Notes: generated by a model not told the origin, from the letters alone. DNA of 5,357 bases from DATGKD01 sp035294855 (GCA_035294855.1 DATGKD010000155.1:1-5357); one strand, 5' to 3'; positions 1-5,357 are shown, counted from the first letter of the stretch. Translations and numbers: made by a program.

Positions 1-994
1 CGAGCAGGCGCTCCGCCGCCCGGTCGAGCACGTGCTCGGTGAAGCCCAGGATGGCGGCCATGACGGCGGTGAGATCGGCAACGTCGCGTGCACGGTCCGG
101 CGAGGGGGTCATCTCGAAGAGGGACCCGGGGTCGTCCCCGAACATGCGCTGGAGCGAGGTGGGGTCCGACGGGTCGAATGCTCCCTGCAGCCGTCCGAGC
201 ATGTCGCCCGCGTCGGCGGCCGCGCCGTGCACGACGGCCAGGAGCAGATCGTGGATCCGCTCGGCCACCGGTGGTCGCAGGAGCACCGCCTGCAGGGCTT
301 CTTCGCGCAGGCACACCCAGAGGCGCACCTCGTCGGGGGGGAGGCTCCAGGCTTCCGCGAATCGGACGACGTTGGCGGGGACGACGATGAGGCGCGGCGC
401 CGGCCTCGGTATCGGGATCTCGTACGGGCCGAGCGTGGCGCGCCCCAGGTGGCCCACCGCCTGCCCGAGCTGGATGGCAGCGAGCATCGGCGCCAGGCTC
501 GCCATGTAACGGGCGAGCATGTCGGCGCCTCCGGCGCCCGGCTCCAGGTCCGTCCCGGCGAACGCGCTGTCGTCCTCGACGTCGCGTGCCGAACCCGCCG
601 GACTCCCCGCCTGGCCCGGGCGGGGCTCCTTGCCCGGGGGCTCCGGTGGTGAGGCCGACATGGCGTCCAGGAGGAAGCGCCAGTCGTCGACGGTGTGCCA
701 CGCCCACTGGCCGGGGCTCACCGCCGTCACCTCGACGGGCGCGCCGGAAGCGGTGACGGCGAGCCCGGTGATCTCGGTCACGTGAAGCTCGGCCACCGGC
801 GCGAGCTGTTCGAATGCGATGCGCTCGGCGGGGTCGACGTTGCCCTCGGGCTCCCCGCTCGACGCCAGTTGCTGGGCCATGGTCCGCGCCATGTCGACCC
901 GTCCGCTGCCGCTGGCGGCGCCCCCCATGACCTTCATGAGGTCGCCCAGGAGTTGCTCGAAGAAGTTGGGGCCGCCCGAGCCCGGAAACGCCAC
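1..994 (-). CDS. DUF2342 family zincin-like protein, 3' truncated by window edge
   Basis: About 331 residues are visible; the C-terminus lies beyond the left edge. The order of segments follows the DUF2342/Zincin_2 family (COG5282, often named zinc-dependent metalloprotease or F420-biosynthesis-associated protein): a short Gly/Pro start and FFEQLLGDLMK near residue 11, a GSGRVDMARTMA segment near 29, a low-complexity Pro/Gly/Ala linker at about 115-145, then LAPMLAAIQLGQAVGHLGRATLG, IVVPANVVRFAE, and an acidic helical region ending in GFTEHVLDRAA. The family motif, which I recall as REAAH or HExxH, reads REEAL here (230-234), so zinc binding is doubtful. The start is the GTG at 994: it is the only start codon after the in-frame stop at 1103-1105, and it keeps the conserved N-terminus. 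No clear ribosome binding site precedes it. The HtrA-like gene ends 82 bp upstream on the same strand, suggesting one operon. True function is unknown; the family assignment is fairly sure, enzymatic activity is not. Confidence 0.85.
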   Translation of the reverse strand, partial: MAFPGSGGPNFFEQLLGDLMKVMGGAASGSGRVDMARTMAQQLASSGEPEGNVDPAERIAFEQLAPVAELHVTEITGLAVTASGAPVEVTAVSPGQWAWHTVDDWRFLLDAMSASPPEPPGKEPRPGQAGSPAGSARDVEDDSAFAGTDLEPGAGGADMLARYMASLAPMLAAIQLGQAVGHLGRATLGPYEIPIPRPAPRLIVVPANVVRFAEAWSLPPDEVRLWVCLREEALQAVLLRPPVAERIHDLLLAVVHGAAADAGDMLGRLQGAFDPSDPTSLQRMFGDDPGSLFEMTPSPDRARDVADLTAVMAAILGFTEHVLDRAAERLL

Positions 995-1076
995 TACGGG
1001 ATCGTACGCGGCGCCCGGCGCACCACGGTCACGTGGCCCGGGCTGGCGTGGTGGGCCGGCGTCACGAGCGGCGGCC

Positions 1077-2336
1077 TCATGTGCCCGGGGAGCCGGACAG
1101 CGTCACGTCCATGACCATGGCGCTCGTGTCTCGCGTCACCGACAGCTGAACGGGCTGGCCGGGGGGCACCGTGTAGAGGCGCTCCTGGAGCTCCGCGAGA
1201 GACCCGACGGTGTGCGAGCCGACGGCCACCACGACATCGCCCGTTCGCAGCCCGGCGCGTGCCGCCGGGCTCCCGGCCATCACCTTGGTGACCGTGGCGC
1301 CGGGGAGCGACCCGTCCGAGCACACCACGCCGAGCCAGCCGTGCTGGACGTGGCGCGTCTGGGCCAATTCCAGCGCGACGCCTTCGGCCAGCGGCGCGGG
1401 GACGAAGATGCCTTCGGGGTCCGATCCCGGGCCCGTGGTCACGGCGTCGAGGACGCCGAGCACGCGGCCGTGCCCGTCGACGAGGACGCCGCCCCACGCG
1501 GCATGCCCGAGCGGCATCTCCGCCTCGATGGCGTCCACGAGCGACGTGTCGTTAGCGACCTTCACGCTTGCCCCGACTTGCGTGATGGTGCTCATCGCGG
1601 CGTCGGGTGTGGCGGCGTGCGACGGCAAGGCCGACGGCGCGGTCGCGCACAGGCAGGCGACGAGCACGAAGTCACCGGGACCGACGGTCTCGTCGGCAAA
1701 GGACGCGGGCGCAAGTCCGCCATCGGTGCTCACGACCGCGACACCGGCGTGGTCGTCGGCGCCGACGACCTCACCGCGATGGCGCTTGCCGTCCGCGGTG
1801 ACCACGTCGACCTCCGACGCGCCCGCCACGGCGGATGCCGCGGTCACCACCAACGCGCCGCCGGGGAGCACGACGCCGGTGACGTGCGCACCGGAGACGT
1901 TCTTCGGTCGGAGCTCCACCAGCGACGGACGAAGCGTCTGCACGAGGTGCTGGACGTCGCGCGACACGACGGGGGCCGTCACGTCGGACGACGTCGCCAC
2001 CGTCACCGCGTCGGCAGGTGCGGACGTGGTCCTGTCGGTGCCGGGACCCGACGTGTCCGCCACGAGGAGCGCCACGGCGGTGGCCGTCGCCACGGTGGCG
2101 ACCCCGGCCACGGTGGCCATGAGCGAGGGGCGACGCAGACGACGACGCACGCCGTCGGTCTCCGGGACGAGCGGCGTCAGCGGGGAACGAGGGAGGCCGT
2201 GGCGGGCGATCTCCGACGGGTGCCGCCAGAGCCGGTCCTCGGGCGGGAGCCAGCCTGCGGCGGATCCGGCGTCGTCGCCGTGGCCGTCCGGGTCGTCGGG
2301 AGCGTCCCCCGACATGAACGCACCGCCGCCGTCCAT
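1077..2336 (-). CDS. Membrane-anchored HtrA-like (S1C) pseudoprotease with PDZ domain
   Basis: A 419-residue protein from the chosen ATG. Order: acidic Gly/Asp-rich cytoplasmic N-terminus; the segment GWLPPEDRLWRHPSE (28-42), seen in actinobacterial membrane proteins of this type; a basic stretch, then one hydrophobic segment (about 71-92); an Ala/Thr/Val-rich linker; an HtrA-like trypsin fold (about 139-319); a PDZ domain (about 329-404) with GWLGV, GSPAARAGLRTGDVV and PPGQPVQL. The probable topology puts the protease fold and PDZ outside the membrane. Alignment to the HtrA pattern is good around the active site, but all three catalytic positions are changed: TNNH reads TAAS (Ser168), DLAV reads GVAV (Gly198), GNSGGPL reads AAWGGVL (Trp281). 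It is therefore probably a binding or sensing protein, not a protease. The ATG at 2336 is preferred because a TAACCT -10-like box ends 8 bases upstream, fitting a leaderless transcript; a GTG at 2369 and an ATG at 2315 are alternatives. It is divergent from mreB. Confidence 0.88.
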   Translation of the reverse strand: MDGGGAFMSGDAPDDPDGHGDDAGSAAGWLPPEDRLWRHPSEIARHGLPRSPLTPLVPETDGVRRRLRRPSLMATVAGVATVATATAVALLVADTSGPGTDRTTSAPADAVTVATSSDVTAPVVSRDVQHLVQTLRPSLVELRPKNVSGAHVTGVVLPGGALVVTAASAVAGASEVDVVTADGKRHRGEVVGADDHAGVAVVSTDGGLAPASFADETVGPGDFVLVACLCATAPSALPSHAATPDAAMSTITQVGASVKVANDTSLVDAIEAEMPLGHAAWGGVLVDGHGRVLGVLDAVTTGPGSDPEGIFVPAPLAEGVALELAQTRHVQHGWLGVVCSDGSLPGATVTKVMAGSPAARAGLRTGDVVVAVGSHTVGSLAELQERLYTVPPGQPVQLSVTRDTSAMVMDVTLSGSPGT

Positions 2337-2344
2337 CGCCAGCG

Positions 2345-2350
2345 AGGTTA
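2345..2350 (-). promoter_or_regulatory. Candidate -10 box for the HtrA-like gene (leaderless)
   Basis: The minus strand reads TAACCT here, matching the actinobacterial TANNNT pattern. Eight bases separate it from the ATG at 2336, so transcription could begin at or next to the start codon, as in leaderless mRNAs common in actinomycetes. I see no TTGACA-like -35 at the usual distance, so this rests on one hexamer plus its spacing. Confidence 0.4.
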
Positions 2351-2405
2351 CCGGTGCGCCATGGCGCACGGACGTCGCGCCACGACGACCTTGCGGTCAC
2401 GGGCT

Positions 2406-2417
2406 CGCACGTACGTG
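2406..2417. promoter_or_regulatory. Perfect 12-bp palindrome, candidate operator
   Basis: GCACGTACGTGC is a perfect inverted repeat in the divergent intergenic region between the HtrA-like gene and mreB. It lies about 40 bp upstream of the candidate mreB -10 and about 56 bp upstream of the candidate -10 of the opposite gene, where a dimeric regulator could act on either or both. A palindrome of this length can occur by chance in GC-rich DNA, and no regulator gene is nearby. Confidence 0.3.
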
Positions 2418-2457
2418 CTCGTGCCGTGCGCTTTCGCGTGCCTGCTCGGCCACGCCG

Positions 2458-2463
2458 TAGCAT
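2458..2463 (+). promoter_or_regulatory. Candidate -10 box for mreB
   Basis: TAGCAT fits the TANNNT pattern and would place the transcription start near 2470, leaving a leader of about 18 bases. That leader contains a (TG)5 tract at 2471-2480 and a GTGAGG Shine-Dalgarno-like sequence at 2478-2483, four bases before the ATG at 2488. No good -35 hexamer is visible. Confidence 0.35.
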
Positions 2464-2487
2464 GGCCCGCTGTGTGTGTGAGGCACC

Positions 2488-3492
2488 ATGGCTAGGGACC
2501 TCGCCATCGACCTCGGCACGGCCAACACGCTGGTCTACGCGCGTGGCCGGGGCATCGTCCTCAACGAGCCGACCGTCATCGCCCTGAACACGCGCACCCA
2601 GGAAGTGCTCGCCATGGGCCAGGACGCGTGGCAGATGATCGGGCGCACCCCCGGCTACATCGTCGCCGTCCGCCCGCTGCGCCAGGGTGCCATCACCGAC
2701 TTCGACATCACCGAGCGGATGATCCGGCTGCTGCTGCACCGCTGCGGCGTGGGCCGCCTCAACCGGCCCCGGGTGCTCATCTGCGTCCCGTCGGCCATTA
2801 CGTCGGTGGAGCGGCGGGCCGTCAAGGAAGCGACGCTGCGGGCGGGGGCGTCGGCCGCGTACCTCATCGAGCAGCCCATGGCGGCGGCCATCGGCGCGGG
2901 GCTGGCCATCCACGAGCCCATCGGCAACATGGTGGTGGACGTGGGCGGCGGGACGTCGGAGACCGCGGTGATCTCGTTGGGCGGTCTCGTGGCCTCCGAG
3001 GCGATCAGGTGCGGTGGCTTCGACATCGACGCCGCCATCCAGACCTTCGTCCGACGCGAGTACGGCGTCGCCATCGGTGAGCGCACCGCCGAGGAGATCA
3101 AGCTCGCCATCGGGTCGGCGGCACCGTACGAGGACGAGGTGAAGGCGGAGGTGCGCGGGCGCGAGCTCATGACGGGCATGCCCAAGACCGTCGTGCTGTC
3201 GCCGTCGGAGTTGCGTGGCGCGGTGGAGGACCAGGTGCGCCAGATCATCGAGGCGGCGGTGGAGTGTCTCGGTTCGGCGCCGCCCGAGCTCGCGCAGGAC
3301 ATCATCTCGCAGGGCATCCACCTCGTGGGCGGCGGCGCGTTGTTGCGGGGCCTGGCGCGTCGTCTGGCCGACGAAACCGCCGTGCCCGTGCACCTCGTCG
3401 ACATGCCCCTGGAGTGCGTGGCCCTCGGCGCGGGGCACTGCCTCGAGTCGTTCGACGCGCTCCGTCAGCTGTTCGTGTCGGCCGAGGTCTGA
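2488..3492 (+). CDS. mreB: MreB/Mbl-family actin-like cell shape protein
   Basis: At 334 residues this is a complete MreB-family ATPase, which in other bacteria polymerises under the membrane and guides cell-wall synthesis. Visible motifs: phosphate-1 loop DLGTANTLVY (8-17), LNEPTVIAL (25-33), VPSAITSVERRAV (100-112), phosphate-2 loop DVGGGTSETAVISLGG (151-166), IGERTAEEIKLAIG (196-209), EVRGRELMTGMPK (221-233) and the adenosine motif GGGALLRGL (281-289). Three features are atypical. The segment usually ending LIEEP reads LIEQP, placing Gln129 where Thermotoga MreB has catalytic Glu131. The conserved GGD is GGF (176-178). The protein begins directly at MARDLAIDLG, without an N-terminal amphipathic extension, and Asn92 replaces the Phe of the membrane-inserting Leu-Phe pair. 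A GTGAGG at 2478-2483 supports the ATG at 2488. No mreC or mreD follows; the next gene is convergent. It is probably a paralogue to a canonical mreBCD locus elsewhere in the genome, which is inference. Confidence 0.95.
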   Translation: MARDLAIDLGTANTLVYARGRGIVLNEPTVIALNTRTQEVLAMGQDAWQMIGRTPGYIVAVRPLRQGAITDFDITERMIRLLLHRCGVGRLNRPRVLICVPSAITSVERRAVKEATLRAGASAAYLIEQPMAAAIGAGLAIHEPIGNMVVDVGGGTSETAVISLGGLVASEAIRCGGFDIDAAIQTFVRREYGVAIGERTAEEIKLAIGSAAPYEDEVKAEVRGRELMTGMPKTVVLSPSELRGAVEDQVRQIIEAAVECLGSAPPELAQDIISQGIHLVGGGALLRGLARRLADETAVPVHLVDMPLECVALGAGHCLESFDALRQLFVSAEV

Positions 3493-4169
3493 GGGCCGAG
3501 CAGGTCCTCGGCGGCCTGGCGCACCTGCCAGTCGCGATCCGCCAGGCATCGACGGAGGCCGGCTTCGGCGCGTGGATCGTCGAACGCCGCCAGGGCGATG
3601 GCCGCCCGTCGCCGGACGGCGGGACGGTCGCCGAGGGCGTCGAGCACGACGTCGAGGGCGCGGGGCTCTCCGACGGCGCCGAGCGCGGCGACGGCCGCCT
3701 CGCGGGCGAGCGGGTCGGGATGCGCACGCGCCACGCGCACGAGCGCGTCGACGCCCGGTCGCGGGCAGCGACGACCCGCTTCTCCGAGGGCCCACGCCGC
3801 GCACTCGACCACGGCGGCGTCGCCGTCGTGCGCCAGCCGGTCGAGGACGACGTCGACGGCACCGTCGAGCACGTCGTCGTGAGCGGATCCCGCCCCGAGC
3901 GCACGACCGGCCTCGAGGCACGCCCGACGCCGGACCGAGGCATCGGTGTCGTGAGCGCAGCGTTCGAGCGCGGTGACGTCCAACGCGTCCAAGCGCGCGA
4001 GCGCACCGAGCGCGGCGGAGCGGACAGAGGGCACGGGGTCGTCGGAAAGGAGGCGGGCCTCTTGGAGGTCGCCTCGATGGCCGGCCAGCACGGCGCGCCG
4101 CATGCGGGCGACCGGGTCGGCGGTGGCATCCGTGGCAGGCTGGTGATCCCCCCCGGATCCCCTTGGCAT
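3465..4169 (-). CDS. HEAT-repeat (PBS lyase HEAT-like) protein
   Basis: The 234-residue product is almost entirely helical repeats, with no signal peptide or membrane segment, so it is probably a cytoplasmic protein-binding scaffold. Six HEAT-like units are recognisable from their Asp-rich turns and Ala/Leu/Arg helices: DDPVPSVRSAALGALARL (43-60), HDTDASVRRRACLEAGRAL (73-91), HDGDAAVVECAAWALGEAG (114-132), HPDPLAREAAVAALGAVGE (150-168), GDRPAVRRRAAIALAAFDD (180-198) and ADRDWQVRQAAEDLLG (210-225). The start is the ATG at 4169: GGAGG at 4179-4175 sits five bases upstream. An in-frame ATG at 4298 would add 43 residues of low-complexity Thr/Arg sequence antisense to the YlbL-type gene and is unlikely. 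The start codon shares two bases with the start of the divergent protease gene, and the 3' end overlaps the mreB end by 28 bp. The binding partner is unknown; the neighbours make MreB or the protease candidates, but nothing in the sequence shows it. Confidence 0.85.
   Translation of the reverse strand: MPRGSGGDHQPATDATADPVARMRRAVLAGHRGDLQEARLLSDDPVPSVRSAALGALARLDALDVTALERCAHDTDASVRRRACLEAGRALGAGSAHDDVLDGAVDVVLDRLAHDGDAAVVECAAWALGEAGRRCPRPGVDALVRVARAHPDPLAREAAVAALGAVGEPRALDVVLDALGDRPAVRRRAAIALAAFDDPRAEAGLRRCLADRDWQVRQAAEDLLGPQTSADTNS
3495..3512 (+). terminator. Candidate hairpin just after mreB
   Basis: GCCGAG and CTCGGC form a perfect 6-bp GC stem around a 6-base loop, starting two bases after the mreB stop codon. 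There is no T-tract, so it is not a classical intrinsic terminator, and the bases also encode the C-terminus of the HEAT protein on the other strand. It could block 3' exonucleases or help termination; equally it may be coincidental. Confidence 0.25.
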
Positions 4170-5355
4170 GTCGACCTCCGAGACCACGCTACCGCCGGGC
4201 ACCATCGCGGCCCGCCGGCGCCGACGCCGCTGGCCCGTCGTCGTGGGCGTGCTGCTCGGCATGGTCGTGGTGTTCGTGGTGGTGGCGTCGCTCGTCACGG
4301 TGCCGTACTACGCGATCGTCCCCGGCGACGCCGTCGGCGTGGAAAAGCTCATCACGGTGCCGGCTCACGACCGCCAGCCCATCCACGGTCGAGTGCTCCT
4401 CACCGACGTGGGCGTCAACACGCTCAAGCTCATCACCTACATCCCGGCGTGGCTGGGGCTCGACGCCAACACGGCGCTCGTGCCCTCCGGCGAGCTCACC
4501 GGCGGCCTGCCCGTCAGCGAGTTCGACCTGCAGGGCACGGTCGACATGGAGGAGTCGCAGGCGAGCGCCAAGGCCGTCGCGCTGCGGCAACTCGGCTACT
4601 CGGTGCCCGAGCGCGACGTGGGGGTCACGCTGTACGCGATCATCCCCGGTTCGGCGGCGTGGCGCGCCGGCTTGCACGTGGGCGACGTCGTCACCGCCAT
4701 CGGCGGCGCCGCGGTCACGAACCCCGACCAGTTGATCGCCGCGGTTCGCTCGCATGCACCCGGGCAGGCGGTCACCGTGCAGGTGGGATCGATCGACCAC
4801 CCGACGCCCGGGCATGCCGTCACCGTGCACCTCGGCAGCGTGCGCCAAGGCGGTCAGGCCGTGCCGGTGCTCGGTGTCCCCATCCAGGGGGGCATGGGGA
4901 CGCAGCCCGTCTACGACTATCCGGTCTCGGTGAGCATCAACAGCGACATGATCGGCGGCCCCTCGGCGGGTTTGGCGTGGACGCTCGGGATCATGAATCC
5001 CCTCTCCGGCGGCAACCTCACCGGTGGACGCATCGTGGCGGCGACGGGCACGATGCGGCCGGACGGCTCGATCGGCGACGTGGGCGGCGTGCTCCAGAAG
5101 ACCATCGCGGTGGAGCGCGCCGGGGCGACGGTGTTCCTGGTACCGCCGACGCCGGACGGCAAGCACGGCGAGCTCCAGCTGGCGCGCAGCGTGGCCACGC
5201 CGACCCTGCACGTCTACGAGGTGTCGTCGCTGCGTCAGGCGCTCGCCGATCTCGAGCACTTGGGCGGCAAGCCCGGTCGCGCCGCGGCCGGGCCGCCCCC
5301 GGGGCCGGGCGGCAGCGCCGTGCCGTACAGCTGGCAGACCGCTCCCTGGAGCTGA
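4168..5355 (+). CDS. YlbL-type membrane protease with PDZ and Lon (S16) catalytic domain
   Basis: The 395-residue protein has a short cytoplasmic N-terminus with an Arg-rich stretch (15-21), one transmembrane segment (about 23-45), the family segment VPYYAIVPGDAV (45-56), a PDZ domain (about 145-205) with IIPGSAAWRAGLHVGDVVTAI, and a C-terminal Lon-type proteolytic domain (about 235-350). The catalytic dyad is intact: Ser266 in GGPSAG and Lys311 in GGVLQKTIA, 45 residues apart, close to the spacing in Lon. The last 30 residues are a Gly/Pro-rich tail. Bacillus YlbL is a membrane-anchored protease that helps clear the cell-division inhibitor YneA after DNA damage, and mycobacteria have a homologue (Rv3194c); substrates here are unknown. 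ATG at 4168 is the only possible upstream start, since an in-frame stop lies at 4144-4146. It has no Shine-Dalgarno sequence, so the transcript may be leaderless, and its promoter must lie inside the HEAT gene. The gene ends two bases before the right edge. Confidence 0.93.
   Translation: MSTSETTLPPGTIAARRRRRRWPVVVGVLLGMVVVFVVVASLVTVPYYAIVPGDAVGVEKLITVPAHDRQPIHGRVLLTDVGVNTLKLITYIPAWLGLDANTALVPSGELTGGLPVSEFDLQGTVDMEESQASAKAVALRQLGYSVPERDVGVTLYAIIPGSAAWRAGLHVGDVVTAIGGAAVTNPDQLIAAVRSHAPGQAVTVQVGSIDHPTPGHAVTVHLGSVRQGGQAVPVLGVPIQGGMGTQPVYDYPVSVSINSDMIGGPSAGLAWTLGIMNPLSGGNLTGGRIVAATGTMRPDGSIGDVGGVLQKTIAVERAGATVFLVPPTPDGKHGELQLARSVATPTLHVYEVSSLRQALADLEHLGGKPGRAAAGPPPGPGGSAVPYSWQTAPWS
4175..4179 (-). 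promoter_or_regulatory. Ribosome binding site of the HEAT gene, inside the YlbL-type coding region
   Basis: The minus strand reads GGAGG five bases before the ATG at 4169. This decides the start of the HEAT-repeat gene and means its mRNA leader is antisense to the first codons of the divergent protease gene. A TAGCGT hexamer on the minus strand at 4191-4186 resembles a -10 box but would leave a leader of only about ten bases, so I do not call it as a promoter. Confidence 0.6.
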
Positions 5356-5357
5356 TC

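Noticed and set aside
1023..1036. CCACG/CGTGG hairpin in the gap between the HtrA-like and DUF2342 genes
   Set aside because: A 5-bp stem with a 4-base loop and no T-tract is too weak in this GC-rich sequence to call a terminator or attenuator.
819..2495. 558-codon open frame on the plus strand
   Set aside because: It is antisense to the HtrA-like gene and the start of the DUF2342 gene, with Arg/His/Gly-rich low-complexity composition and no recognisable motif.
1771..3921. 716-codon open frame on the minus strand
   Set aside because: It runs antisense through mreB and across three real genes. Its product is an Arg/Ala/Pro/His-rich string without domains, typical of open frames opposite GC-rich genes.
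4170..4298. 43-residue N-terminal extension of the HEAT protein
   Set aside because: It is Thr/Arg low complexity, antisense to the protease N-terminus, and the ATG at 4169 has a better-placed GGAGG.
4798..4815. Two similar VTV(Q/H) segments in the YlbL-type protein, suggesting an internal duplication
   Set aside because: The repeated stretch (around TPGHAVTVHL and APGQAVTVQV) is only about ten residues and lies at the PDZ end; it may be a small local duplication but does not alter the domain plan.
4189..5259. 356-codon open frame on the minus strand opposite the YlbL-type gene
   Set aside because: The sense strand encodes a clear PDZ/Lon protease with catalytic residues; the antisense product is His/Arg-rich with no domain.
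1..5357. CRISPR array, insertion sequence, tRNA or rRNA
   Set aside because: No regularly spaced repeats, transposase motifs, terminal inverted repeats or cloverleaf-like sequence were found; nearly all bases are in the five genes.

Overview
The window is a very GC-rich, tightly packed chromosomal segment with five protein genes and no RNA genes, CRISPR array or mobile element that I can see. The gene set points to a high-GC actinomycete, most likely of the class Acidimicrobiia: a DUF2342 (zincin-like) protein, a PDZ/Lon-domain membrane protease of the YlbL type, an actin-like MreB, and a membrane HtrA-like protein whose N-terminus carries the phrase PPEDRLWRHPSE. The class assignment is inference; the high-GC actinobacterial character is well supported.

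Layout, left to right. (1) Minus strand, 994 down to the left edge: DUF2342 family protein, 3' end outside the window. (2) Minus strand, 2336-1077: membrane-anchored HtrA-like protein with a trypsin-fold region and a PDZ domain, 82 bp upstream of (1) and probably co-transcribed with it. (3) A divergent intergenic region of about 150 bp with a candidate promoter for each side and a perfect 12-bp palindrome. (4) Plus strand, 2488-3492: a complete MreB family protein without mreC or mreD next to it. (5) Minus strand, 4169-3465: HEAT-repeat protein, convergent with and overlapping the mreB end. (6) Plus strand, 4168-5355: YlbL-type PDZ/Lon protease. Genes (5) and (6) are divergent, and their start codons share two bases within a CATG.

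The most interesting aspect is that a neighbourhood that would be annotated as three proteases appears to have only one with its catalytic residues. The HtrA-like protein lacks all three triad residues (the His, Asp and Ser positions read Ser, Gly and Trp). The DUF2342 protein has REEAL where a zincin would have HExxH. The YlbL-type protein keeps its Ser-Lys dyad (Ser266, Lys311). The MreB is also unusual: Gln at the position of the catalytic Glu of bacterial MreB, Phe in place of a conserved Asp in the GGD segment, and no obvious membrane-tethering extension. One reading is an envelope-associated module of non-catalytic binding proteins plus a specialised actin filament, next to one working membrane protease. 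That reading is inference; the residue substitutions are read directly from the sequence against family patterns recalled from memory.
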